A DNA stretch of 64,000 nucleotides from Arthrobotrys musiformis (GCA_036971715.1 JAVHJL010000006.1:1674001-1738000); one strand, 5' to 3'. Numbered from the stretch's first letter, positions 12,237 to 24,797 are shown. Made by a program: numbers and translations. The notes: a model not told the origin generated them from the letters alone.

Positions 12237-13810
12237 AAAAGAATCCTGCTCGAGGCCGCTAGCGCCCTCGACGTTACTGCTACTTGTGCTTGGTTTTACG
12301 GGAGGTTCCCAAGGAACTTTGGAGACGGTCGGATCGAGCTTGACTCCTGTGTAACGGCGAAGTGCGTTAGCCTTCCGTTTCGTCTCCGCTAGCTGGTATC
12401 TCGCTTGGGACACAGGGCCAGGACAAGGCAGGGAACCGATTCGCTGTGGCCTGCCTGCCTGCCGACCCGGCCAATTCGCCTCCAAACAGAACAGAGATCG
12501 GTATCTCGTCGAACAAATAATAATCTAGAACAGGAAGAGAAAAAACTCACGTTTATTCGCCGTCGAATCGGTAGTTGGGCGGTCCAAAACTGAGGTCGGA
12601 CAGGGTGTTCGGAGGGTATATGAAGGGGATGATGAATCTGAGTGTACCGCTGTAGTGAACGGAGTCCTGCACGGTTATCAATGAAGCCATCAGTTAGCCA
12701 ACCTTTCGGACAATAATCAAATCCATCGAACATCTTAAATAAATAAATGTCAGGTTGAAAATTACGGTATCAGACAGCATTCCGGAAAGGATAGCCGGAA
12801 AAGTCCAATGCCAACATACCTCTCTGCGAGCGACCGGACCGGAATTTCACAAAAAGGCAGAGAGAGGAACAGGAAATAAAATAGGCAGATAGCAAACGAG
12901 CGGGAAAATGCAGGCTTGGATCGTGAATACGAGGGTTCTTTTTATTTTGGAGGTTTGGAGGTTCTGTTCTCGAGGCAATGGAGCAGGGGCGATCCAAACG
13001 TGGAGACGGCAGACGGCAGGTGGCAGACACGACAATTCAATGCACCACCACCAAATAACAGTGCGAATTCCCAAAAACCGGCACAAAGCAGCAGCAAAAA
13101 AACAAGCTCCAACAGACGCGCACTGTTCCAGGCCACTCACCAGGTGGAAATCGACGTTCACGGACCAGCTGGTCGTCTGGAATCGCGGAGGGTGCTCGTG
13201 AATGAGAGAATTAATTTTTCGGACTGCAAGAGCTGTAGCCGTTGAGGAATCTACCCCGCATTTTGGGTCCAATTGTCAGTTCACCGGACTCTATAAAAGG
13301 CTCGGCAGAGGTCAAGGCCAGCTGGACCGGGTCCAAGATCGGACACGGGGGGTAGTGGGATTGGGATTGGGATTGGAGTTATCGGGAGGGATTCAACGGG
13401 TACGGGAGAGGCAGGCTCCGGTGTTTTGTAAGGAGGAGAAGGAGGAGGAGGAGGAGGAGAGTATGGTCCGTACATTGGGGGGTTCTATAAAAACGATACG
13501 ACTGCAAGGGAACCGGTGTCGATAGCCGAGTTTCCTCAAGTAGATTTCGAGATTAAGATCGATATCGATATCCTTGGGCGTATATATTTATATACCTATC
13601 TATAGCCACCTATACAGATATATGGATATTTGTATAGATAAATAGGTAGATCTATAGATATATGAAAGGTCCACGAGAGATTTGGTGATAGATGCCAATG
13701 AAAAGGATAACTCGAGATCGATGGCGTGGATTATTTATTGATTATGAGAGGAAGGAAGTAGATAGGTCTAAAGGTAGCCAATTGACCATTTTGTTAGCAA
13801 ATAAATTCGC

Positions 13811-13835
13811 TTCTCTTTCTTTCTTTCTTTCTTTT
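13811..13835. repeat. CTTT microsatellite
   Basis: Tandem TTCT/CTTT units, about 25 bp, in the PKA upstream region. Confidence 0.85.
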
Positions 13836-14196
13836 GGTCCCTCCTCTGATGAAGTTAAGTGATCACCCGGGATGAGGTTGGTAGAGGTGGCAGTGGTGGT
13901 GGATGGTATTTCTGTTATTCCCCTTCTCTCCTCTTCTCTTCTCTTCTCCCAGTGCAGTACTGCGAATGGCCGGCTGGACTGGGGTCGAAGAGCTGGAGTA
14001 ACAGGTAGTAGCAGGGTCTGAAGGAAAAGGGAGAGCCAGGGAAGGAGAGGAAGAGGAAGTAGAGGGAAACCTTTTGGTGGAGGGGCCAGGTAGCTTCTTA
14101 TTCCAAGCTGGTATAAAGTAAAGTAAAGTAGTATATCTGTCTGTATACTATATTATACTCATTGCATGCAAAGCGGGAGGATCTTGCTCGTTCTCG

Positions 14197-14221
14197 TCAA
14201 GCAAAGCAAAGCAAAGCAAAG
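14197..14221. repeat. GCAAA pentanucleotide repeat
   Basis: Four perfect GCAAA copies plus flanking partial units. Confidence 0.85.
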
Positions 14222-14630
14222 TAGGCTCGAGTAAGGTAAGTAGGTAATTCCACCTCCCGTTCGTAACAGGGCAATTGCAAGAGCAGGTACAAGAACTACC
14301 AAGCCGGGATGGTCTGTCTGTCTGGTTTGGTATGGTCTGGGTGGATGGGATGTATTATCGATTATGGAGCGAGGAATCGAATCAAACAGTCCGCCAAAAC
14401 ACCAAAACACCAAACTTGCAAGTCCAAGTGCAAGGGTCAGTCCGGAGTACCGCAGTACGGTATAGTATACTAGTACCGCAGCACCCGTCGGGTCTGGTTT
14501 GGGGCTTCCCAAAACGAGAGTCGTATGGGTCCACCGGACAATGCAATCCAAATCTAATGCAATTGTAACGGGGCGGAGGGAAAATTAATGGAGAAGGCAG
14601 GCAGGCAGGCACAGCAAAACAAATTAAAGC

Positions 14631-14664
14631 ACAGCAAAGCACAGCAAAGCACAGCAAAGCAAAG
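14631..14664. repeat. 10-bp tandem repeat ACAGCAAAGC
   Basis: Three perfect copies at 14631, 14641 and 14651. A diverged copy at 14611 has one base changed. The unit shares the GCAAA core of the array at 14.2 kb. Confidence 0.85.
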
Positions 14665-14778
14665 ATACCTGTTCTGACCTGACCAGAATCAAGCCGCAGA
14701 ATTCAAACAGACATCGGAAGGAACGTGTAGATGTAAATGTAAATGCGAGCGGGTGTGGGAATTGAAGGGGGGAACCTA

Positions 14779-14804
14779 GTATACCCAGTATACCCAGTAT
14801 ACCC
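14779..14804. repeat. 9-bp tandem repeat GTATACCCA
   Basis: Nearly three consecutive copies. Each includes the palindrome GTATAC. Confidence 0.85.
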
Positions 14805-14906
14805 GTTCACCAGGAAGTAATATAATTGACTTACTTGTTTGCTATGCTTGGTATGGATACTAGGTATACTAATATACGACTTGGCCCTGGTTAGCTGCTG
14901 TTGTAG

Positions 14907-14936
14907 TAAGTAATACCAGTAATACTAGTAATACTA
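14907..14936. repeat. AGTAATAC tandem repeat
   Basis: Three to four slightly varied copies of AGTAATAC. Confidence 0.75.
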
Positions 14937-15210
14937 CAACTGGTGGTAGAAGCAGAATAAAACAAAATAACAACTGACAGCAGAGGAAATATCGACTGGT
15001 CCCAAGAGAATTGGCGATTTCAATCCGAATCCGAGCTCTATCGAGGGGAAAGAAGAGGAAGAAGAGAGGAAGGCGGAGATAAATGTATATCTTATATATC
15101 AATTGGTAGTCTCGGTACGTTTACGTATAACGTAACATATACCTAACAAGGTCCCTCTCTCGCTCCCTCTGTAGCTAGCTCTTCTTTCTTCGAAATCCCT
15201 CCTTCGATTC

Positions 15211-15232
15211 CTGGCTGGCTGGCTGGCTGGCT
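15211..15232. repeat. CTGG tetranucleotide repeat
   Basis: Five consecutive CTGG units and a partial one. Confidence 0.85.
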
Positions 15233-18006
15233 TTTCGAATCCAATCGAATCGAATCCCTCTCCTCGTCCCACGGTGCGCTCGTCTGTAGGTAAGTAAGCA
15301 AGTAACTATTACTATTATCTTACTTACTTACTCACATACAATGCATTCACGGGGACGCGGACGGGGCTCAATAGTATAAATAGAGCTAGAGACCACATAT
15401 CATATCATGGCAACGACCATAAATTCAAACTCGACCGGACCCTCCATTTGCCAATGGATCGATTGATCGAGTCAACCCCACAGAGCTTCAAACAGGTGGA
15501 GCACACGAAATCTCGCGAAATGGGTGTGGTGTCTGTATTAGAATATGCAATATGCCCCAAAACTCTTTCCAGCCAGGTGGAAAGATAATCTCAGACATGT
15601 ACATTACACCCGGCCAACGGTACATGGGGTTTAAGGTTGGGAGAAACCTTTTTTATCGACATGTACTTCTAAGAAGTACACCTTGAGATTTCGAGACCAA
15701 AGGAAAGGAAGGGAAATGCACAGGCCGGCTCCGCTCTACCTCTATCGGCAAGGATTCGGATTGAGCTGCAGCACCCGATGACGAAACGGCCAAACCTGCT
15801 TATTTCTAGGGGCCAAAAGAGGCCAAAGGCCAAAAGAGGAGGGGGGAACACGGACAAACATTGAGAAATCAGAAACCAGAAATCAGATTGCAATTGTAAC
15901 TGCAATTGCAGGGCAATACATACTTCGCTTGAATTGGAATATCAATAAAACGAATTTAAAACCGTGGCCCGAGTCGACTAGTTTGAAAAAACTACCTGGC
16001 AGGATTCGATTCGATTCGATTTTCGAGGTGGTAAAAAAGGTGCGAAAGAGGAAGAATAAAAACAAGAATAAGGATAGGAGTAGGAGGAGGAGCAGAAGGA
16101 GGGGGCAAGGCAAGGCAAGGAAGGAAGGATAGACTCGAGCTCTCCTTCGGTTCGCAATGCTTTTTGCTATTTTGACGCTTCAGCTGTCCGGCAGAATCCG
16201 GGGGCTTTTAATTTTCGATTGATATGAGTCGGATTGAATTGAATCCAACAAGCAACTTGACTTGGTTTGGATTTTATTTTAGAGTTAGAGGGATTAAACA
16301 GTCCTCCTCATTTGTGAAGTTGTCTTTCGATGAGGTGGAATAATAAGTGATCAAGTATATAAGTAAATAGTCGATTCGAGGCTGAGGGAATCCAAGCTGC
16401 GGTGGCTTATTCGCGGAGAAGAAAGAATAAGAATAATTAGAGGAAGAAGAGAAGATGCTAAGAAAAAGGACAAGAAGTCAATTAATATTTACATTTACAC
16501 AGAGTCTCTTTTTTAATTTTTAATTTTTTAATTTTGTGAATGGACTGGCAATTAAACTATCACATCCGGCGGCCATTGCCTTGGGTTCAGTTGTATTTCC
16601 TGACCTGCAGCTGCAGCTTCTGTGTCTCTCTGGTCTAATCTTTCAAATATCATATTAAAGGTATTCGGTGTTCTCCTCCTAACAAACAAACTCCCAGGCT
16701 CACGCGCGGGAAAGACCCTTTCGATGATATTAATATAACATTGTGAATCAGTCACGGCATGCTAGTTGAGAGAACAAGGTGTGTCTGGTGAGTTGAAGTC
16801 GCCTTGGAGCCATGGATGCTTTCTCGGCGTCGGCCGTTTATGCTCTCTCGATCTTGAGTATATGCATGATATCCTTTCGCCTAACTACTCCTACTACTAC
16901 TACCTTGATACCCCCCAGCCTCATTGATATCTTCCCCTTTGCCCTCCTTCTTTCTGTCATTGAATCTAGCAGCAGTAGAGTAGAGAATAGTATATAGTCT
17001 AGGAGTGGAGTGAATGTCCCCGCAGACGAGTTCGAGCCAGGCGATCGACAAGCCGCCACTGGTCTCGGGTCGACTGTTTTCGGCAACTGGACACTGACAA
17101 AACGCTGCCTTCGGCTTTTAGTTAACTGCTCAACTGCAATCCCATGGATCCAGAAAAAAATAAAATATACATACAAAATCATGAAACAGATAAACCAGCC
17201 CAGCCGGCATTTGTAAAACGCATGATGCAGTTTGTCGCGCTTGCCCTTCCTTCCCCGGGACCTCACTGAAGAGAGGAAGAGTAGACTGTGGGGCAAAAAG
17301 GGATCTCAGCTCTGTTTGCTTCGTTATCCCCGTTTGCATGCGGAAGGTGTCCTGCGAAACATAATTTTTCCCTCACGTTCGACAAATTTAAACGGACAGG
17401 GCTGGATTCTGGGTTTTAATTCCCGGCCGGTAGATCTGATTCGATTCGAGATCTTAATAAGCTTATATGGGTTCTGCACTGTTTGTACCACTCTCTCCAG
17501 TTTCATCGTTGGCGTGGTCGGGTTTCAATCAAGCTTCAAACTTGACGGGTTCAACTGCCCAGCTGCTGGAGGCTCTACACGTATCTATCTCTCGGATATG
17601 GATCATAGTATGGTATAGTACCGAGGTAGCATCGTGTCCTCCTTATGGCCTGAGGCTCCTATGCCTTGGATTCTCGGAACGATCTATAATTGGAGCTTCA
17701 ACCAAGCCTTTGCTTACGTAGGGTAACCAGAGACCAGAGCTCAGAGGGTTTGGCCTAAAGTTCCTAAATCCAAACCCAAGCGAGAGTGCTTTAGAGCCCG
17801 GCGTAGTATTACAATTATAATTATAAAACTCGCCAGGCCCTTCAAGTACCGCCAAAAAACCAAATGTAAGGGTCGGCGAGTCTTTAGCGACGGCTGCTAG
17901 TACCGTGGTCTGCAAGCATGGTATGATAGAGTTATTTTTCTATCCGGCTGTCTTCACGCCTCCTGGCTGCTGCTGCTTCTGCTGCGGCTCCTGCTGCCTG
18001 TCAGCG

Positions 18007-19008
18007 TCAGCGTTTCTCACCTTCGCGCTCTTGTGCCCATAAAGAGTCGACGATTTGAAAAACGGCAGTGATACCCTGTAATATATCGTCGCTGATTGCT
18101 TCCCTCCCCCATCGCTGCAAGGCTTTGTCCGGATGCCACCGCACTCTTTCCAGTCGCAGGATATCGGCATAAGATTTACTCTCCGGGCCATCAGTACCAC
18201 TATTTGCCCCCGGTGCCGATTTGAAGAAACTCTCAATAGCCTCCTTTGACACATCCTTTCGGCGTCCCGACTCCACGGGCCACGGAACTTCAATGCGGCC
18301 CGACTTCGGCCTCTCTTTCTTCGTGATATCTTCCCAGATACCCGTATAGATCGCCCATGCTTTCTTGATCCTCTCGATATTCTTCCTCGACCGTCTTTCC
18401 TTCTCGAGTAATAATCTCTCCCTCTCCCTCCTCTGCCACTCAGCTCTATCTTCCTCCTCTTGCTTCCGTTCCCGTTCCCGTTCCTTCTTAATCCTCTTCC
18501 TCTCCTTCTCCATATACTCGTCCGTCTTCTCATACATCCTCTTCCTCACATACTCCGCATACTCCTCATCAGTCATCATCTCCAACTCCCCCTTCTCGTT
18601 CTCCACCTTTGGTCTTTCGTAAAGATGTATAGGTTGACCATACACGCCTTCCCAATACGCCGCCCCCTCATCGTCGGCCATTGCCTCGAAGAGTGATTCT
18701 CGGAAAGCGGACTCGGGGTCTTTGTATTTAAAGCTGTTTTGACCGGGGAGGTAGACATCATCGTAGAGCGATGGGTCGTCCGTTTCTGCTACTGTTGGGT
18801 GTTTTCGTTTCTTCCGGTTCGGCGAGGGTGAACGGGAGCGAGAACGAGAACGGGTGTGGCTTCTGTGTCGTCGCCGGTCTCGATCTCGTTCTTGATCATG
18901 GTCGTGTCGGTGGGAGCGACGTTTGGATTTGAGCTTTAACTTGCCCTTTTTGGCGGTTGATGTTGTGTATGCATTATCGATTCCTGAGGTTGGAGTTATG
19001 TCGGCCAT
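18007..19008 (-). CDS. NF-kappa-B inhibitor-like protein 1 (NFKBIL1) family protein
   Basis: A single exon of 333 residues. The N-terminus is a basic Arg/Ser/His-rich segment (about 20-70, RSRSRSRSPSP), like that of splicing-associated nuclear proteins. A long charged coiled-coil-like region follows (about 150-215). The C-terminus carries the family signature: VPWPVES, then YADILRLERVRWHPDKALQRWG and a helical end. In animals the NFKBIL1 family is nuclear and implicated in mRNA processing. The RS-like N-terminus fits this, but the fungal role is inferred. The HPD tripeptide recalls J proteins, yet the J-domain helices are absent. It is divergent from TTI1, with 305 bp between the starts. Confidence 0.82.
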   Translation of the reverse strand: MADITPTSGIDNAYTTSTAKKGKLKLKSKRRSHRHDHDQERDRDRRRHRSHTRSRSRSRSPSPNRKKRKHPTVAETDDPSLYDDVYLPGQNSFKYKDPESAFRESLFEAMADDEGAAYWEGVYGQPIHLYERPKVENEKGELEMMTDEEYAEYVRKRMYEKTDEYMEKERKRIKKERERERKQEEEDRAEWQRRERERLLLEKERRSRKNIERIKKAWAIYTGIWEDITKKERPKSGRIEVPWPVESGRRKDVSKEAIESFFKSAPGANSGTDGPESKSYADILRLERVRWHPDKALQRWGREAISDDILQGITAVFQIVDSLWAQEREGEKR

Positions 19009-19313
19009 ATTATATTATAGTATCTATTACCGTGGTATTGTTTTTAATAAAAGTCGTAACATCGTCAAGGGTGTTTCATAAGAATGTGGAGGTGAAGACT
19101 CGAAGAAGGATGAGGTTTTATAAGTCATAGTTTCTTGCGCCGCGCCAGTGACAAAGAGATGTCGCTTAGCTAAGGAACAACCACACCAGGCCTTCCAGGC
19201 ACGCGCCATTGAAGTCATCCTTCCCCACGACATAATGCATCTTCCTCAACTTCATACTCCAAACTTGTACATCACCCTCCACGGGCGTGGTCGAAACATA
19301 CATCTAATACAAA
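19009..19313. promoter_or_regulatory. short divergent promoter, NFKBIL1-like / TTI1
   Basis: Only 305 bp separate the two opposite start codons, so the genes probably share a bidirectional promoter. No specific factor site is evident. Confidence 0.55.
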
Positions 19314-22300
19314 ATGGATGATAGTCTAGAAACACGGCGGAAGCAGGCTTTCGCAGAGGTAATTTTCTATACCAAATCACAATACCACAGCTATCTAACC
19401 ACGATGTATAGCTAAAACCCCGGTGCATAGCCGTCAGCCAGCTAGTCGTCAGATCCGAAATCGACCCCCAAAGATCCCGTCAACTCGTCGAAGCTCTCGA
19501 AAGTTTACTAAAATGTATGACCAAACTCGGAGAGGTGGAAGGGTTGATAAACCCTGCGACGGGGGACTACATCTTCTTCCCTCTATCCCACATCTTCGGC
19601 CGACAGCAGATGTTCATCGACCGAGTCATAGACCTGAGTCTCCAATGCGTCAACATTTTGCTACTAAAATGCTGGAACGTGAATATTACGGGAGAACTGG
19701 CGAAGCAGTTGATGATTATGGTTACCTTCATCATCGGCGGTCCGGCTGACGGCAGCAGACCCTCCCGAGCGTCCGAAGAAACAAAGCTAGCGGCGGCGAA
19801 GTGCCTAGAATCGCTTTTCGTAGCGGTGACGAGGTCTACTGCTGCCAGAAACCAGTTCGGATTGATAGAGATGGCACCGTCGTTAGGACATTCCCTCACG
19901 GTGTTACTGGATACCATCCCATCCACATCGTTCACGGATCTCCAAGTCGCTGCTTGCAGTGCCGTTCACCACCTTTTCACCGGTTGTATAAGCGACGATG
20001 ATATCCTCGCCAGTTTCCTACCGGGCACGGTATCCACGCTGTGTAAATTCCTAGACCCGAGGACCAGTGCATCGCATAAATCCAAAGCTTTGGTGAAAGC
20101 GATCGATACGCTGTCAGATGTCATCAGGCTCGTTATGATGGATATCAAAACTTCAAATCTGCCCACATCGGACGGGATGGGCGGTGCTCTTAACAGCGAC
20201 TCCATAACGACGATACGGACACAATCATGGCTGCACGGGACTTCAGAGCAAGTCAGGATGGGGCTCACGGGCGTATTCGGTCTACGAAAACACCGGATGT
20301 TGAACGTCAAAAAGTCGCTGTTGAAGTTATGTCAAGCGATCGCTCGAGACTGTCCACAATCTCTGGAATCCACTCTACCGGTGGCAGTAGAAACACTGGT
20401 CAGTTTATCGGCGGACAAAGAGGAAGAATTCGCCTCGCAGGCCCAGGAAACCCTCACCACTCTGGCAGGGTATAACGAGAGCATAACCCAAGTCCTACAA
20501 AAGAGTCTCCACGGTTGGATTCTATCCCTTCCGCGGGTCCTCCAAGCAAACGATGAAACCAAGAAATCGCACCTCCTCCGCGAAATCGCAGCATCATTTA
20601 AGATAATATCCAACCTAGGCCAGACATCAGACATCCTCCTCGACCTCTTCTCCAGAAACATGAAAGATAGCATCATAAACCTCGCCGAAAGTAACACACC
20701 CACAGTAATCCCAGAGCAAATCGTCTCAACCATCTCCCCAGCCTCGATGGAACTTATAAAACGACAAGCACAAACAGAAACACCCTACCCAGCAATCATA
20801 ATACCCGGAAAAGTCCAGGAGGAAACCTCAAACAACACCCTCTCCCTCCTCCACATGCTCGGAACAACCTCCATCGGCCTCCAACTCGTCCACGAACACA
20901 TCAGAGAAGCAAGAGTAGGCACCGACCTATCCAAAGCCATCTCCCTCTGGATGGCACTAAACATCCTCCGCTCCTCACAATCCTCCCAATCTTCAACCGA
21001 CTTCTTCATAACCACCTTCACAACCCCAACCCCCAAAGCCCCGCAACTAATATCAGAACTCTACTCCGTCGCCCTCTCCTCACTAATAAACACCTACGAA
21101 ACCCCCCACGAAAACCTAACCTGCATCTCCCTCGAAATCCTCGCCTACACAGCATTAACAATGTCCACCTCCTTCCGCGTAGAACTAGTAGACGCCCTCT
21201 ACCCCATCGTCCACCTCTTCGGATCCTCATCATCCACAATCCAACAACATGCGATAATAACCCTAGAATCCCTAGCATCCTCCTGCGGCTACCCATCCCC
21301 CAGGGACCTACTAGTAGAAAACGCAGACTACCTCATCAACGCCGTCTCGCTGAAACTGAATATATTTAACATACAACCGCAAGCACCGCAGGTTCTACTC
21401 ATGATGATTAAACTCGCCGGAGCAGAGCTGGTACCGCTGTTGGATGATCTGGTGGTATCGATCTTTGCGGCGTTGGAGAATTACCATGGGTATGAACGGT
21501 TGACGGAGAGTTTATTTGCTGTTTTGGAGGGAATTGTGGTTGAGAGTGCTGCCGGTGAGGGAGTGCTTAGGATTACTGACGGCGCGGTTGGGAGTGGTGA
21601 GGAGAGGAACAAGATTAAGAGAAAACATATAATGACTCTCGACGACGTGCTGGGTGATTTGGACGAATTAATACAGCGAGAGAATAAACCGTTACTTTCA
21701 GAAAAGACACCGCATGAACCATGGGGTCAGAACCCTGAAGAAGAAGAAGGGGAACAAGAAGAACAACCGACGAAAGAGAAAAAACTAACAAACGCCTACA
21801 ACCTCCTAACCTCCATCACCCGTCTCTCCCAAAACTTCCTAACCTCACGTTCATCATCTCTACGAATCCACCTGTTGAATCTGATCACTACCGCCTCACC
21901 CATACTTTCCAAAGAGGAGGATACCTTCTTACCACTAATCAACCAATTATGGCCGGTAATAACAGACCGATTGAAAGACTCTGAACCAGCGGTAGTAATC
22001 CTTACGATCAGAACAATAACCAGACTCTGCATCGACTCCGGTGGATTCCTATCCTCGCGGGTGGAGGAGGTATACCCCGTCATAATAAACCTAGCACGAA
22101 CGGCAAAGGCGGATAAAGACCGTTCGAGACAGGTTGTAAGAAAGGGTGCGACGGCGGGGTATGAAGTGCACAATCAGATATTTTCTGCAATAGTGGAGTT
22201 ATTTGAGACGGTGGCGGGGTATACTAACCTCAGTGATGGATTATTAGAGGGGATTTTGGAGGTTGTGGGGGGTGAATTGGTGAATGAAGGGTATGAAGGG

Positions 22301-22429
22301 TTGAAAGAGGCTTTGGAGGGGCTGAATGCTGATGCGGTGTGGTTGGAGATGATGAGGCACGATAGGAAGGAGTATGTGCTACCCGGGGTGGAGTTCGAAC
22401 CTGTGGTTTTCCGAAGGTTGGTTGTATAA
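19314..22429 (+). CDS. TTI1: TTI1, TELO2-interacting protein of the TTT complex
   Basis: Two exons (19314-19358, 19412-22429) give 1020 residues. The 45-nt first exon encodes MDDSLETRRKQAFAE and splices in frame over a 53-nt intron. The protein is almost wholly alpha-helical with HEAT-type repeats. The N-terminal block (PLSHIFGRQQM, then the KLAAAKCLESLF region) is characteristic of Tti1. With Tel2 and Tti2, Tti1 forms a co-chaperone that stabilises PI3K-like kinases such as TOR, ATM/Tel1 and ATR/Mec1. An acidic linker (EEEEGEQEEQ, near residue 785) separates the two halves. Length matches fungal homologues. Confidence 0.9.
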
Positions 22430-23283
22430 GTTCATTATGAGAGATAAGATACGATTTTGGAACCATGATGTATGAAGTAATGACAAGTCTATGAATTGAC
22501 AATAAACCAAACGCTAAAAAACAAGCCATCAAGGCGTGTAATACACAAAAACAGAAATCGCTTGCTATCTATGCTAATACAAAAGGCTGCAGAACTCCAC
22601 CGGGAAAGATAAATGTAGGTAACAAGTATCGATTAAATCATGTATTAGATGAAAAAAGATTAAAAAATTCGAAGGAAATTCGTAATTGGGATCGTAAATG
22701 TACCACCTCGCACAGAGAATATTCTTCCATCGTGGAGGGAGGTGCGATAAGCTATTGACCACCGATAGAGGTTTGACACCAGTAATCGTGGTCGCATGCA
22801 TGGAAGTTTTGTGAAAAAAAGAAGTGCGACGTTCCAGATGCAGAACATATCGACCAGATTAAAATCGACGAACTCCGGAAAGGGTAATTCGAGTCCACAG
22901 ATCTTGTACCTCGTGTACGACGGAGAAGGAACGTGAATAAGTTTCCAAATTCGAAGGCGTCGATAAGAGAAACCGGATGATTAAGAAAAATGTTGATCGT
23001 TCAGAAGATAAAAGATAAGGTGTGTACGGGTGAAATGAGCTTTGACGCAAGGAAATTCGTAGAACGTCGTGAAAAAGATTGATGAAGATAGTCCCGCGCG
23101 GTATCCTGGACGCTAAAAATTGCATGATTTGATGATGGGACTCGAAATAATAGGAATATCATAGAGAGAAAAAAACAAAGCCGACCCATTTCCATCCAAT
23201 AATTGCTGTGCTAGTCCCGAAGTTTAATGCTGATGTATGTCGAAAGGGGGTATATTAATGTATAGAAAGAAATATGTGGTTGA
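22430..23283. other. convergent intergenic region, TTI1 / Ecl1-like
   Basis: About 850 bp between two converging 3' ends. It presumably holds both 3' UTRs. I see no gene. Confidence 0.5.
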
Positions 23284-24636
23284 TTAATAGATATCGGTCC
23301 AGGTGCTTCGAAGCTTCGTGCTCTCCCCTGGAGTCGGACTACTCGATCTACTGGTCGTCATATATGGCGCCGGACTAGCTGCCCGACTAACCATCGGCGA
23401 GCTTCGGGCAACCGGCTGAGGTGGTGCCCGCATACCCTCGAAGTTGAACAGTTTCTTCAGACTTCCCTGCCCTTGTCCCTGATTGTAGACCATCTGTTTT
23501 TCGTATATCTGCTGTTCCATTGTTGTTCCAGGTGGTCCCATGGGGAGCATATCAGCCGGCTGTGATGTGATGCTACTGATCGGGGTGACAAGGTCGATAG
23601 ATCGTGGTGAAGAATTGTGTGAATAAGAATAAGGATTACGCATAGGGGGTAGAGGACGAGCAAAGTTTCCTTGATATGGATTGTACGTTCCATGGGAAGA
23701 TGTGCTCGTCGTAGGAGAATTTGTAAGACTGGGTATTGAGGTGAAAGTATTGTTACGAGGTAGATGATGAGGACGCTTCGAAGGCAGGAAGACTCCACTG
23801 CTACTTGTCGGCGACGGCGGTGCAGACATGCTCGGGTATGATATCTCATAGGCCGGCCTGCGGTGAAGGGGTATGGGATCCGATGGTGGAGAAAAAGATT
23901 CATGGCCGCCAAAGTCCCCCAGAGGATTGGATACGGTCCTCGCCAGTGGTATGGAACGAGCAGTCGTCGGCGACGATGGAGCAATCAGATTCGGAGGGGC
24001 GATATCAGCATAGCCCAGCCTGGGAGATATCGGAGGAGTACTCCATGACCCAAAGCCGCCGTGCTGCTGATGGGGAGCTGAGCCGCTGATTGGGGCAGAA
24101 TTTGGATTTGACTTTGTATCTCGGTCCCGTCGTCGACATCTATATATTTAGAAACGGAGATATTAGTTTTGTAATGCATCGGATGAAGTTGGATGTAACT
24201 CCGAGGGGATAACATACGCTTCACTGCAGTATAAAATCCCGTTATTGGGAATGACAATTTGCTTCTCGCAGAACGAACTATCGTGAAGTCTGGTCAGCTC
24301 AACACATCCACAGCAGTTTCGATATCACGATGCATCTTTGTTGGAGCTAGCAGGATGGCGATGGGTATTACGTAAAACAACCAACATCGCGACCACAACC
24401 ACAACCAACAAAAAGGGACAGGAGATAAAGGGAAGGGAAACTCACCAGAACGGTAGAAAACTCGCCGCCATCAATGGATCTATTTCGGCTCCTGCAGCAG
24501 CAGCAGAAGCTTTCTTCTCACGAGCCGCGACAGCTGAGGATGTTGGTGGAGGAAGGCCTCGAGATGAGGAAGAAGAGACAGTGGCAGACTTTCGAAGGGG
24601 CGGTCTGATGGCCTTTCTTCGCACAGCAGCAGCCAT
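23284..24636 (-). CDS. Ecl1-family zinc-binding life-span regulator
   Basis: Three exons (24636-24446, 24277-24218, 24139-23284) join in frame to give 368 residues. The start at 24636 (MAAAVRRK) is preferred; an in-frame ATG at 24672 would add 12 residues. The 60-nt second exon carries the diagnostic zinc box: C64-SF-C67, then C81-SEA-C85 followed by RRRD. This is the CX2C...YCSEACR pattern of fission-yeast Ecl1/Ecl2 and filamentous fungal relatives. The rest is low-complexity Ser/Pro-rich, with many SP/TP sites (such as SAPPSPTSSS) that suit phosphorylation. Ecl1-type proteins extend chronological life span on nutrient starvation, which makes the PKA gene an interesting but unlinked neighbour. 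Family call is firm; function is inferred. Confidence 0.85.
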
Positions 24637-24797
24637 TGTAATATCGGGATTAATAACAGGTACCGTTATCAAGTATTTATTTTAATACCTCGGCCAGCCT
24701 CGAAAATCTTATTTCTTATTATTTATGCTTTTGGGATGGCAGGCGAGCAGGCTGGATGGGCTGGCTGGTTGGTATGGCTTGGTTCCTGTCCTTCTGG

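Larger units (their letters stand above)
12237..18006. other. 5.8 kb gene-free region upstream of PKA
   Basis: No supportable gene lies between the PKA start and the NFKBIL1-like gene. The longest frame, 152 codons on the minus strand at 16838-17296, has no recognisable family or coding character. The stretch is full of short tandem and simple repeats, listed separately. A polypyrimidine run sits near 13920-13950. Since PKA is the only gene reading away from it, it may hold a long PKA promoter and 5' leader. The sequence does not prove that. Confidence 0.5.

Noticed and set aside
16838..17296. 152-codon minus-strand frame in the PKA upstream gap
   Set aside because: No family resemblance, irregular composition with poly-Leu and poly-Val stretches, and no supporting introns or context.
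18365..18696. Ser/Leu/Phe-rich plus-strand frames
   Set aside because: Antisense to the Lys/Glu/Arg coiled coil of the NFKBIL1-like gene.
18007..19008. J-domain (DnaJ) reading because of the HPD tripeptide
   Set aside because: The surrounding J-domain helices are missing, and the VPWP block plus RVRWHPDK-LQRWG fit NFKBIL1 better.
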